From: Deltaproteobacteria bacterium
GTDB lineage: Bacteria > Desulfobacterota > Desulfobacteria > Desulfobacterales > JAABPS01
Direction of reading: 5' to 3'
NCBI GenBank assembly: GCA_019309685.1
Contig: JAFDFT010000038.1
Coordinates: forward strand, 1 to 10,600
DNA length: 10,600 nt
Shown here in pieces: positions 1-6,436 of the stretch; positions within the stretch are counted from its first letter, which is position 1; each line of letters begins with the position of its first letter. The position numbers and the translations under genes are program-made. Below the pieces are notes generated by a model. That model was not told the DNA's origin. It saw only the letters and a list, made by a program, of their open reading frames with translations, and ran no database searches.

Positions 1-1158
1 GATCCAGTCTTTATCTTTTGTTTATTATGGTCTGTCTATTTCGCACAACGGGCTATACAAAAAAAAGAGCTGCTGTTTTTCTTTCTTGCGGCCTTTTTCT
101 CATGGGCGCCCATTTTATTTAGAATTGAAGGTGTTGTTTTTGCTCCTTTTTATTTTTTGTTTCTTGGCTCTCTTTTTTGTATTTTAATATTCACATCACA
201 GGAATGCATATCGTATCTAAAGGGGCTGATCATCTGGGTTGCTTTTTCTTTATTCATTGTTGCCGGTTTTTGGATAGTCATCGGGCCCGAATTCACTTCA
301 TTTAACAAGCTAGGTAATGTTACAGAGGAAATACACAAAATTACCGGATTCCGTGTTGGCGAAAGTTATAGTAAGATTTACTCGCAATTAGAAAAGCTAG
401 AAGATCTGGCCCGGTATCCTTCAGGGAATCAAAATTTTGCCGAGGTGGCAAGACATTTTATGCCGCTTATTTATATGATCGGTTTTTTAGAGGTTCTGAT
501 AAAAAATATTTTCGTGTTCTTTTTAATCCCATTAATATGGGGATTGAGGTCTTCTTTTTCCCGGGCTCATATATTTTTGATTACCTTTGTGGGATTTTAT
601 CTTTTGATTATTTTTTATACGTATGTTGAACGGGATTTTATCCAGACACGGTTTTTACTGACACCGGCGATCCTGCTTTTCCCATGGATTGGATTTGGAA
701 TTCAAAAGATATTTTCAAAAGTTAAAGCATCCACCCATCCAAAATTGATCTTAGCAATTTGTGTGGTCTTTTTTATTTTTATGCCCATGGGAAAATTTGC
801 AAAAACAATGGCCAGCGAAGAGGGGTCGATATGCCAGGCCGGTGAATGGATAAAAAAAGATCCTAGGTTCCAGAACGTGACATTTTATACCAATGATTCA
901 CGGATCGGATTTCATGCCGGAAGGCCGAGGGGGGATTTTGAGAAAATTGCCCGCAAGTATAATAAGAAGAAAAGAAAGACGGGACTGACACTCGAAAAAT
1001 TTGCTGTTGAAAATAAAATCGACCTTATTGCGTTGAAGATTTCAAAAAAGAAAATAAAATCAGCGCCGAAGTTTGAAAATTATACAAAGCTAAATGAATT
1101 CAAAGGGAAAAAGAAAAGTGTGCTTATTTATTGCTCACCAGCCTTGTGTAAGAAGTAA
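1..1158 (+). CDS. GT-C fold membrane glycosyltransferase (ArnT/PMT-like, GT39/GT83 type), C-terminal part
   Basis: The frame is open from base 1 to the TAA at 1156-1158, so the gene enters from the left and its start lies outside; 385 codons are visible. The visible N-terminal part is very hydrophobic, with likely membrane segments near codons 3-15, 25-40, 43-64, 75-93, 154-182, 191-206, 219-235 and 250-262. A soluble, lysine-rich C-terminal domain follows from about 263. Codons 34-45 (SWAPILFRIEGV) resemble the 'R-x-(E/D)-G' loop of integral-membrane sugar transferases that use polyprenyl-phosphate sugars, and RFLLTP near codon 217 fits the late transmembrane region of that superfamily. The catalytic acidic loop expected near the N-terminus is not in the window, so neither donor nor acceptor can be named. 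It converges on waaP with a 15-base gap, which fits a surface-polysaccharide role by context only. An O-antigen polymerase-type protein is a less likely alternative. Confidence 0.72.
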   Translation, partial: DPVFIFCLLWSVYFAQRAIQKKELLFFFLAAFFSWAPILFRIEGVVFAPFYFLFLGSLFCILIFTSQECISYLKGLIIWVAFSLFIVAGFWIVIGPEFTSFNKLGNVTEEIHKITGFRVGESYSKIYSQLEKLEDLARYPSGNQNFAEVARHFMPLIYMIGFLEVLIKNIFVFFLIPLIWGLRSSFSRAHIFLITFVGFYLLIIFYTYVERDFIQTRFLLTPAILLFPWIGFGIQKIFSKVKASTHPKLILAICVVFFIFMPMGKFAKTMASEEGSICQAGEWIKKDPRFQNVTFYTNDSRIGFHAGRPRGDFEKIARKYNKKKRKTGLTLEKFAVENKIDLIALKISKKKIKSAPKFENYTKLNEFKGKKKSVLIYCSPALCKK

Positions 1159-1173
1159 GACATGTAAGAGCCT

Positions 1174-1989
1174 TTAAAAAACAGAAGATGGTTTACGGGC
1201 ATTTGCTTTGCAATAAAGTGAGATTGCCCTCCGATTCACTCTGCGCCAGAATGATTTTTTAAGTAATGCCGATCTTAACGGTTTGTTTTGATATATCCTT
1301 ATAAATCTGAGCACATCCCGCTGAGTCAAACCTATGTCCATGCTTGAAAAGTAAAGAGCGGCAATATCTTTTATTTTACCTCTCCTTTGAAAGCAGTATT
1401 GTTTTCGCATTCGATGAAGATCAATGAGGTATAGATGCTGATCATGGTGATGGACCTTTTTCCTTTTAACTGAAATATCAAAGAGGAAATGACAAATATA
1501 GAAATCACGATGGATCAAACCTTTATCATGAAGTTTTCTGGCGATACGCGCGACTTTTGTTATTAATGCCCTCTTAAGCGCGTTATCAGGCGGTGTTGAC
1601 GCCCAGTTTCGGCAAAAGTTCTCCAAACTTTGTGTGGAGGATAACTCATCAGTGATAATAAAGGATTGTCGATGCGCGGGAGACCACCCCTGTTTTCCGT
1701 ATCCAGCAAGCTGCATGGTTTCAATCTTTAACGCTTCAAGCTGTTGAATAGCTATCCATTCGTTTTGCGCGCTGAGAACAGGCAGGCGAAAGCGCACTAT
1801 TGATTTTATCAGCTCTTTCCATCTGATCCCCAGATAGAGTTTTATAAAATAATTTTTACCGTCAATGGTTGTTTGAAAAGTTTTTCGGCCGTCTTTTTCC
1901 CGATATACTTTGCCTTTTAATGTGAGAAGTGTTTCAAAGATATCGATGTCTTTCCATCGTTGTTGAAAGTATTTGGACAGTACGATCAT
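1174..1989 (-). CDS. waaP: Lipopolysaccharide core heptose(I) kinase WaaP/RfaP
   Basis: This 271-residue protein resembles WaaP along its whole length. WaaP is the cytoplasmic ATP-dependent kinase that phosphorylates heptose I of the LPS inner core. It has a protein-kinase-like fold. KGKVYRE at 25-31 opens the nucleotide lobe, and FIKLYLGIRW at 48-57 carries the likely ATP-binding Lys50. The catalytic loop HRDFYICHF at 160-168 holds Asp162, and LIDLHR at 188-193 holds the probable metal-binding Asp190. DIAALYFSSMDIGLTQRD at 208-225 is also typical of the family. The ATG at 1989 was chosen because it overlaps the waaG stop as ATGA and gives the expected WaaP N-terminus (MIVLSKYFQQRW). The frame stays open 30 codons further up, but that extension lies inside waaG and is basic and low in family likeness. 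Translational coupling to waaG is likely. Phosphate or substituted-phosphate groups on the core stabilise the outer membrane in bacteria where WaaP has been studied. Confidence 0.93.
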   Translation of the reverse strand: MIVLSKYFQQRWKDIDIFETLLTLKGKVYREKDGRKTFQTTIDGKNYFIKLYLGIRWKELIKSIVRFRLPVLSAQNEWIAIQQLEALKIETMQLAGYGKQGWSPAHRQSFIITDELSSTQSLENFCRNWASTPPDNALKRALITKVARIARKLHDKGLIHRDFYICHFLFDISVKRKKVHHHDQHLYLIDLHRMRKQYCFQRRGKIKDIAALYFSSMDIGLTQRDVLRFIRIYQNKPLRSALLKKSFWRRVNRRAISLYCKANARKPSSVF

Positions 1990-3101
1990 GAAGCTGTTTG
2001 CTCGATGACATCGACGGCTTTTTCGGGCAGGCTGAATACATCTATCTTTGCAATGTACTTCCTTCCGTTTTCTTGCCACCTGGCCATTTTATCTGAGGTT
2101 AACGCGTCTGCCAGTATCATGTTCAGCATTTTCTGATGAAATGGAGACGGGATGAGCTTTCCGGCATCGGCTTGTACAATATGAAAGCCATATCCGCAAA
2201 TATCGGTTGCCAACACCGCAAGGCCTGAAGCCATGGCTTCAATCAATACGGTTCCTGTATTTTCAATTCTAGCAGGATGAAGTAGAATATCTGATATTGC
2301 CAGAAAACGGGGGACATCCGTACGACCGCCTAAAAAAATAACATGATTCGATACGCCGGATTTTTTGGCTAATCTTTGATAGGGGCCGAGTTTGTTTTCA
2401 CCGATAACGAGCAAGTGTGTTTGTTCGCGGAGGGGTGAAGGTAAAGAGGATAGGGCCAGAATTGCACGGTCCACGCCTTTTCGTTGATAGCCGGTTCCGA
2501 CCATTAAAATAACACGATGATTCACATCAATGCCGAGTTCTTTTCGCATTTGGTTGCGTGTTTCAGGCGTTAGGGGCGGGATGAGCCGGTCTTTCGTGAT
2601 TCCTGGCGGAAGCATATGGAATCTCTCTGATGGCGTATGGTAATGTTTCATATACAAATCTTTTTGCCGATTGGAAATTGAAAGAATTTGTGTGAAGGAT
2701 TCTTTGTCAAAAACAGCTTGTTCTAAACGCAAATTACTTTTGCTTCGCGAAGTCAACCGGTAAAAAAAACTCTTTGAAAACGCTTTTTCAGCAAAACAGG
2801 GATCCGCCGCAAAATAAACATGCAATCCCGGCATTTTATTAAAACCAACGACTGCATGATAATTTTTTCTTGCAAGCAACTCACTTAAATTCTTTATAAA
2901 TGACTCTCGTTGTATGTGATTGGCAAAGCCCTTTGTGGGGAGTATGGAAACATTGATGCCCGGGAGTTTATCTCCCTGCCAGATAGCACTATAGACGTCA
3001 ATTTCATGGCCGCGACCAAGACACACATTGGCAATGCGAGTGAAGTCTCTTTGAAGCCCGCCGTACTGGAAGTATTTTATCAGACAAAAAGCAAATTTCA
3101 T
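1986..3101 (-). CDS. waaG: LPS core glucosyltransferase I, WaaG/RfaG (GT4 family)
   Basis: This 371-residue GT-B glycosyltransferase is normal in length for WaaG, which transfers glucose from UDP-glucose to heptose II of the LPS core at the cytoplasmic face of the inner membrane. The N-terminal domain has the hallmark KYFQYGGLQRDF (9-20) and GFNKMPGL (86-93). The C-terminal donor domain has Lys208 in GYQRKGVDR and the E-x7-E motif Glu280-Glu288 (ENTGTVLIE), followed by DICGYG at 300-305. The ATG at 3101 fits the usual MK(F/L)AFCL start of the family, although no Shine-Dalgarno sequence precedes it. The stop overlaps the waaP start by 4 bases, the same waaG-waaP order as in Pseudomonas LPS-core clusters. 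The exact acceptor and sugar in this organism are inferred from family identity only. Confidence 0.93.
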   Translation of the reverse strand: MKFAFCLIKYFQYGGLQRDFTRIANVCLGRGHEIDVYSAIWQGDKLPGINVSILPTKGFANHIQRESFIKNLSELLARKNYHAVVGFNKMPGLHVYFAADPCFAEKAFSKSFFYRLTSRSKSNLRLEQAVFDKESFTQILSISNRQKDLYMKHYHTPSERFHMLPPGITKDRLIPPLTPETRNQMRKELGIDVNHRVILMVGTGYQRKGVDRAILALSSLPSPLREQTHLLVIGENKLGPYQRLAKKSGVSNHVIFLGGRTDVPRFLAISDILLHPARIENTGTVLIEAMASGLAVLATDICGYGFHIVQADAGKLIPSPFHQKMLNMILADALTSDKMARWQENGRKYIAKIDVFSLPEKAVDVIEQTAS

Positions 3102-3110
3102 TTTGATGAC

Positions 3111-3139
3111 ACACTATCCAGTTCATGTGTTCAAGTCAA
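3111..3139 (-). promoter_or_regulatory. Candidate sigma-70-type promoter for waaG-waaP
   Basis: Read on the minus strand, TTGACT (3139-3134) is followed after 17 bases by TAGTGT (3116-3111). The -35 box matches consensus at 5 of 6 positions, the -10 box at only 3 of 6. Transcription would begin about 3 bases before the waaG ATG, giving a nearly leaderless message. That would agree with the missing Shine-Dalgarno sequence, but the poor -10 box keeps this tentative. Confidence 0.3.
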
Positions 3140-3231
3140 GAAAAAGTGAATGCTTATATGCCTTGATTTGAATACGAATTAAGTGACTGTATCAAAAAAT
3201 AATCGAAAAATTGTTTTTGCTTGAACTTCCT

Positions 3232-3259
3232 TTGTCTGCTATGGTGAATATGCTATATT
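3232..3259 (+). promoter_or_regulatory. Weak candidate promoter reading right, toward the Trm112-like gene
   Basis: TTGTCT (3232-3237) and TATATT (3254-3259) are separated by 16 bases, matching sigma-70 boxes at 4 of 6 and 5 of 6. A transcript would start at the left arm of the inverted repeat at 3262. The region is AT-rich, so chance is a real possibility. Confidence 0.22.
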
Positions 3260-3261
3260 TA

Positions 3262-3400
3262 AATCTTGCATGAAATTTGATGAGAATCTTTTTCAACGAG
3301 TAATCATAATAGTTCCGGCAGTATTGCGGCATTGAAGCACTTTACCCATATGGTAAAAAGGATTATTTGTCTATTTTCTCATAAATTTTCATGCAAGATT
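3262..3400. repeat. 139-base element bounded by 25-base inverted repeats
   Basis: The left arm 3262-3286 begins AATCTTGCATGAAA. The right arm 3376-3400 is its reverse complement at 23 of 25 positions, and 89 bases lie between. No reading frame is apparent inside. The same 9-mer TATATTTAA occurs at 3254-3262 and 3408-3416, outside the arms or just touching them; the right copy is 7 bases beyond the arm, so it is not a clean target duplication. It could be a miniature inverted-repeat element, a decayed insertion remnant, or an RNA able to form a long stem. Confidence 0.75.
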
Positions 3401-3458
3401 CAGGTAATATATTTAAGATCATATGAAAGATATGAGGGGTATTTCGATAATCTTATAT

Positions 3459-3464
3459 AAAGGA
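3459..3464 (+). promoter_or_regulatory. Ribosome-binding site fixing the start of the Trm112-like gene
   Basis: AAAGGA lies 7 bases before the ATG at 3472, a good Shine-Dalgarno match at normal spacing. It supports this very short frame as a real gene. Confidence 0.7.
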
Positions 3465-3471
3465 ATTTGTC

Positions 3472-3645
3472 ATGGCAATAAATCAGGAGCTTCTTGACAT
3501 TTTGGCTTGTCCTAAATGTAAAGGCGATATTTATTTAAATAGTAGCGACGACGGGTTGATATGCGATCATTGTAAACTCATGTATGAGATCAAAGACGAT
3601 ATTCCGATTATGCTCATTGATGAAGCAAAAGAGATTAAAGAATAA
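3472..3645 (+). CDS. Trm112/YcaR-like (UPF0434) small zinc-ribbon protein
   Basis: This 57-residue frame reads MAINQELLDILACPKCKG at its start and has two Cys pairs, C13-x2-C16 and C31-x2-C34, that can bind zinc. The layout, 'LLDILACPKC' followed by about 14 residues and a second CxxC before 'YEIKDDIPIML', is that of the Trm112/YcaR family (about 60 residues). Eukaryotic and archaeal Trm112 activates methyltransferases. The bacterial role is less clear, and in gammaproteobacteria the gene often lies near lpxK. Here it is first in a plus-strand run, 370 bases from waaG and 150 bases before a DUF4416 gene. The good ribosome-binding site and conserved ending support a genuine, complete gene. Confidence 0.88.
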   Translation: MAINQELLDILACPKCKGDIYLNSSDDGLICDHCKLMYEIKDDIPIMLIDEAKEIKE

Positions 3646-3795
3646 ACAGGTTGTAAGGAAAGCACTTTGTCGTTGCCATCAGTTAAAGACGGTAAAGAAA
3701 CCACGTGAAAAAGCTGATAAATACATTTTTATCTTGCCCAGCGTGAAATAATAATTGTCAATACGTACATAAATGCGACTCAATCCAAAAGCAAC

Positions 3796-4356
3796 ATGAG
3801 CCTGCCTCAAAAGCCGAAACCCGCCAAACTTGTGATTGGAATTTTTATGAAAGATAAGGCGCTTGCTAAGCCTGTAGCTCAAGAGCTTATCGAACATTTC
3901 GGGTCTATGGATTTATTAAGCGCATGGTTTCCATTTGATTATACAGATTATTATCACACTGAAATGGGACGGCCGCTGGTCAGGCGGGTGTTTTCGTTTA
4001 TTGAACTCATCGAACAAACGTTTCTGGCTGAAGTAAAAAACATCACCAATCGGATTGAAGAAAAATATTCTAAAAATGGTTCGAGAAGGGTAAATATTGA
4101 TCCAGGTTATTTGTTGCTCGAGCGGTTTGTGCTGGCTACCGGGAAAAATTTTGCCCACAGGATATATATTGGCAAAGAGATTTACGCGGATTTAACGTTG
4201 ATATATAAAGACGGCGGATATCAGAAACTGCCATGGACGTATCCTGATTATTCAGCAGAAGATATGACGAAATATCTTTTAAAGGTTCGTTCAAAGTATA
4301 CATATGATTTAAAGCAGGAATTATCTGACAATAAGGAAGAAAAAACTGGTGAATAG
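3796..4356 (+). CDS. DUF4416 family protein of unknown function
   Basis: This 186-residue protein matches the DUF4416 pattern as I know it: KPAKLVIGIFMKD near the N-terminus (8-20), FPFDYTDYYHTEMG (45-58), RRVNIDPGYL (97-106), TGKNFAHRIYIG (115-126) and LPWTYPDY (145-152). It has no signal peptide or membrane segment, so it is probably cytoplasmic. No biochemical function is established for the family to my knowledge. The conserved Asp, Tyr, His and Arg residues suggest a binding or catalytic site, but that is inference. The first ATG in frame is 3796. No Shine-Dalgarno sequence precedes it and no other usual start codon lies nearby upstream. It follows the Trm112-like gene by 150 bases. The last dozen residues are charged and probably disordered. 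Confidence 0.85.
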   Translation: MSLPQKPKPAKLVIGIFMKDKALAKPVAQELIEHFGSMDLLSAWFPFDYTDYYHTEMGRPLVRRVFSFIELIEQTFLAEVKNITNRIEEKYSKNGSRRVNIDPGYLLLERFVLATGKNFAHRIYIGKEIYADLTLIYKDGGYQKLPWTYPDYSAEDMTKYLLKVRSKYTYDLKQELSDNKEEKTGE

Positions 4357-4392
4357 TATATCAAAATCATGCGAGGCCAGATTAATAAAATC

Positions 4393-4422
4393 GTTTTAAA
4401 TTTTAGGTTTTAGGTGTTAAGT
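4393..4422 (+). repeat. Heptad repeat run A (GTTTTAA-type units)
   Basis: Four degenerate 7-base units run without gaps: GTTTTAA, ATTTTAG, GTTTTAG, GTGTTAA, then GT. The last unit with GT is identical to the end of the run at 9654-9683. The run lies 36 bases after the DUF4416 stop, in the 250-base gap before yicC. Confidence 0.7.
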
Positions 4423-4428
4423 CTTTTT

Positions 4429-4448
4429 CTTTTCGGATTCTATTTTGG
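4429..4448 (+). repeat. Block following heptad run A, shared with 7274-7293
   Basis: Twenty bases containing CGGATT match 7274-7293 at 16 of 20 positions without gaps. In both loci the block lies just downstream of the heptads. Next to it, GGGGC (4450-4454) and GCCTC (4461-4465) could pair with one G-U around a 6-base loop. Confidence 0.5.
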
Positions 4449-4520
4449 TGGGGCATTCACGCCTCCGATATGTTTGATGGGGACAATTAAAATTAATGTT
4501 AAAGCAAATTAAAACAAACA

Positions 4521-4570
4521 CTTGAATCCTCGAATCTTTTTCTTCAACTAAATTGGAGAAAAACCAAAAC
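4521..4570 (+). repeat. Nonamer-like repeat plus conserved hairpin ahead of yicC
   Basis: CTTGAATCCTCGAATC (4521-4536) is followed by a hairpin: stem 4537-4545 with 4555-4563, 9 pairs including one G-U, and a 9-base loop. The stretch GGAGAA-A-AAC-C-AAAAC (4555-4570) matches 7474-7489 at 14 of 16 bases. 43 bases separate the stem from the yicC ATG. There is no T-run after the stem, so it is not a typical intrinsic terminator. Confidence 0.6.
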
Positions 4571-4606
4571 TAACTTGATAGCAAATAAACGAGGGACATT
4601 TAGAAA

Positions 4607-5488
4607 ATGATAAAAAGCATGACAGCTTTTGGAAGCGCTGAAATGGTATTTGATGGATTTTCGGTTTCTGTGGAGATCCGCTCATACAATAGCCGTTATC
4701 TCGATATTGTATTAAATGTACCATATGAAATCAGGCAATTTGAGGAAAAAATCAGACAGCTAATCTCCAGCAGAGTCAGCAGGGGGCGTGTGGAGCTCAG
4801 GATGCGGATAGAGGATGAAGCAGATGACAGAGACGCATTTGAGCTGGATATGGGAAGAGCAAGAAATTATCGCAATGCCATTGAAAAGCTAAAAGAAGAA
4901 ATGGATATGAATGTGACCGTTTCAATGGAATTTTTAACCGGTTCAGGAAGAATTTTCAAGCCAGTTGAAAATGAAAAAGATGCAGATGCAATCTGGGAAA
5001 GAATTGAAAGCTGTTTGATTGAAGCGGTTGACAGTCTTAATGGGATGCGACAAAAAGAGGGGACGACGATAGCAGAGGATTTGTCAAAGCGTTTGGATGA
5101 TATTGAAACGTTCATAAGGCAAATCGAAAAAGCATCTGAAAATATACTGTTGGTTTACCGAGAACGATTGAAAGGCCGAATTGAAGAACTCACTAAAGGT
5201 CTGGTAGAAATTGATTTAGATAGAATCACTCAGGAAGCGGCTTTTTTAGCGGACAAAAGCGATATTTCAGAGGAGATCGTAAGGGCTCTGAGTCATATAG
5301 AACAGTTTCGAAAGATTCAGCATTCTGAAGAACTGTCTGGTCGAAAAATGAATTTTTTGTTGCAGGAACTGGGGAGGGAAATCAATACCATAGGGTCGAA
5401 AACCGGGAAGGCTGAAGTGGCGCATATGGTTGTGGATGTGAAATCTGAACTCGAAAAAATGAGAGAGCAGGTTCAGAATGTTGAGTAG
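4607..5488 (+). CDS. yicC: YicC family endoribonuclease
   Basis: This 293-residue protein has the full YicC layout. The N-terminal domain opens with MIKSMTAFGSAE and continues with VEIRSYNSRYLDI (22-34) and RGRVEL (59-64). The C-terminal DUF1732 domain includes MRQKEG (147-152), DISEEIVRALSHIEQF (219-234), GRKMNFLLQELGREINTI (245-262) and the terminal REQVQNVE. YicC proteins are cytoplasmic endoribonucleases; the E. coli member has been linked to small-RNA turnover. The ATG at 4607 has a modest GAGG 12 bases upstream and gives the canonical first residues. It leads the group yicC-remA-gmk-rlmB, with a 30-base gap to remA. This neighbourhood is shared by many Firmicutes and delta-proteobacteria. 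Confidence 0.94.
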   Translation: MIKSMTAFGSAEMVFDGFSVSVEIRSYNSRYLDIVLNVPYEIRQFEEKIRQLISSRVSRGRVELRMRIEDEADDRDAFELDMGRARNYRNAIEKLKEEMDMNVTVSMEFLTGSGRIFKPVENEKDADAIWERIESCLIEAVDSLNGMRQKEGTTIAEDLSKRLDDIETFIRQIEKASENILLVYRERLKGRIEELTKGLVEIDLDRITQEAAFLADKSDISEEIVRALSHIEQFRKIQHSEELSGRKMNFLLQELGREINTIGSKTGKAEVAHMVVDVKSELEKMREQVQNVE

Positions 5489-5506
5489 ATCATTGAATAG
5501 CATATT

Positions 5507-5513
5507 AAGGGGG
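5507..5513 (+). promoter_or_regulatory. Strong ribosome-binding site of remA
   Basis: AAGGGGG lies 5 bases before the ATG at 5519. It is one of the best Shine-Dalgarno matches in the window and fixes the start. Confidence 0.65.
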
Positions 5514-5518
5514 AATTT

Positions 5519-5773
5519 ATGGAACAGCGGCTGTTAAACATCGGTTTCGGTAGTACGGTGGTAGCAGACAGGGTCGTATCGATTGTATCGCCCAATTCAG
5601 CGCCAATGAAACGCTTAAAGGATGAAGCAAAGAAAAACAACCGTTTGGTGGACGCTACCCATGGCCGCAGAACACGCTCTATTATTATAATGGACAGCAA
5701 TCATGTTATTCTTTCAGCCATACAAGCAGACACAATATCTCAGCGATTCGCGACATTAAAAGAATCCAGTTGA
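5519..5773 (+). CDS. remA: RemA-like (DUF370/YlzA) DNA-binding regulator
   Basis: This 84-residue protein matches the RemA/DUF370 family: LLNIGFGS (5-12), VSPNSAPMKR (23-32), DATHGRRTRS (45-54) and DSNHVILSAIQ (59-69). In Bacillus subtilis RemA is an oligomeric DNA-binding activator of biofilm-matrix and osmoprotection genes. As I recall, residues R18, P29, R50 and R51 matter for its activity, and all four are present here at the same numbers. The role in a Gram-negative sulfate-reducer-like bacterium is unknown, so a function in DNA binding is family-based inference. It sits between yicC and gmk, 6 bases before the chosen gmk start, and is probably co-transcribed with both. Confidence 0.9.
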   Translation: MEQRLLNIGFGSTVVADRVVSIVSPNSAPMKRLKDEAKKNNRLVDATHGRRTRSIIIMDSNHVILSAIQADTISQRFATLKESS

Positions 5774-5779
5774 TTTTCA

Positions 5780-6388
5780 ATGAATACACATCGTGACCAT
5801 ATTTCGCATTCACGCAAAAAAGGCCGAGTGGGTAAAAGGGGACATATTTTTATTGTTTCAGCGCCATCCGGATCAGGCAAGACAACGTTATGTCGTGCGT
5901 TAATGGAACATATACCAGATTTGTTATATTCGGTCTCTTTTACAACCCGGCCAAGGCGAAACGGTGAAAATGAAGGTATTGATTACTACTTTTTATCTAA
6001 AGAAGAATTTGAAAAGGGTATAAAAGAAGGAAAGTGGGCGGAATTTGCAAATGTTCATGGGAATTATTACGGCACTTCGGCTGATATTTTAGATAAAGGC
6101 TTACATTCCGGTAAAGATATCCTCCTTGATATCGATGTGCAGGGAGCGGAGCAGATACTTAAACGGTATCCGGAAAGTGTAACTATTTTTATATCGCCGC
6201 CGTCAATGGATGCATTAAAACAACGGCTGGAAAAGCGGGGAACAGACAGCGGGGAAGTCATCAAAAGACGGCTTAAAGACGCAGAAAAAGAACTGGCCAG
6301 AAAAGACGTATATCGGCATATTATTGAAAATGATAAATTGCAAAAGGCCGTTGACGATATAATAGCGGTGGTGAAACAATACCGATGA
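5780..6388 (+). CDS. gmk: Guanylate kinase
   Basis: This 202-residue cytoplasmic enzyme phosphorylates GMP with ATP to GDP, an essential step in guanine nucleotide supply. Visible motifs are the Walker A loop APSGSGKTT (28-36), the GMP-binding SFTTRPRR (53-60) and GIDYYFLS (66-73), EFANVHGNYYGTS (88-100), DIDVQGA (117-123) and the lid region with RRLKDAEKE (163-171). The ATG at 5780 lacks a clear Shine-Dalgarno sequence and gives about 20 basic residues before the first strand. A GTG at 5828 (residue 17) is an alternative start. Translation may be coupled to remA, whose stop is 6 bases upstream. An rpoZ gene often follows gmk elsewhere but is absent here. Confidence 0.96.
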   Translation: MNTHRDHISHSRKKGRVGKRGHIFIVSAPSGSGKTTLCRALMEHIPDLLYSVSFTTRPRRNGENEGIDYYFLSKEEFEKGIKEGKWAEFANVHGNYYGTSADILDKGLHSGKDILLDIDVQGAEQILKRYPESVTIFISPPSMDALKQRLEKRGTDSGEVIKRRLKDAEKELARKDVYRHIIENDKLQKAVDDIIAVVKQYR

Positions 6389-6436
6389 AGGACACTTAAC
6401 TTTCAACGATAAGAAAAAGAGGCTAAATAAGCAAAA

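Larger units (their letters stand above)
3102..3471. other. Divergent intergenic region between waaG and the Trm112-like gene
   Basis: These 370 bases separate minus-strand waaG from plus-strand genes. No credible reading frame is visible. It holds a candidate promoter facing waaG, a weak candidate promoter facing right, a long imperfect inverted repeat (3262-3400), a small hairpin inside its loop (TTTACC at 3341-3346 and GGTAAA at 3352-3357), and the ribosome-binding site of the Trm112-like gene. Confidence 0.8.

Noticed and set aside
1987..2079. Longer waaP reading frame starting at 2079
   Set aside because: The extra 30 codons lie wholly inside waaG, are very basic and lack WaaP similarity. 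The ATG at 1989 forms an ATGA overlap and gives the family N-terminus.
2910..3149. 79-codon plus-strand frame across the waaG start
   Set aside because: Most of it is antisense to the conserved N-terminal region of waaG, and it has no recognisable motif.
4450..4465. Possible intrinsic terminator after the DUF4416 gene
   Set aside because: The stem is only 5 pairs with one G-U, and no T-run follows.
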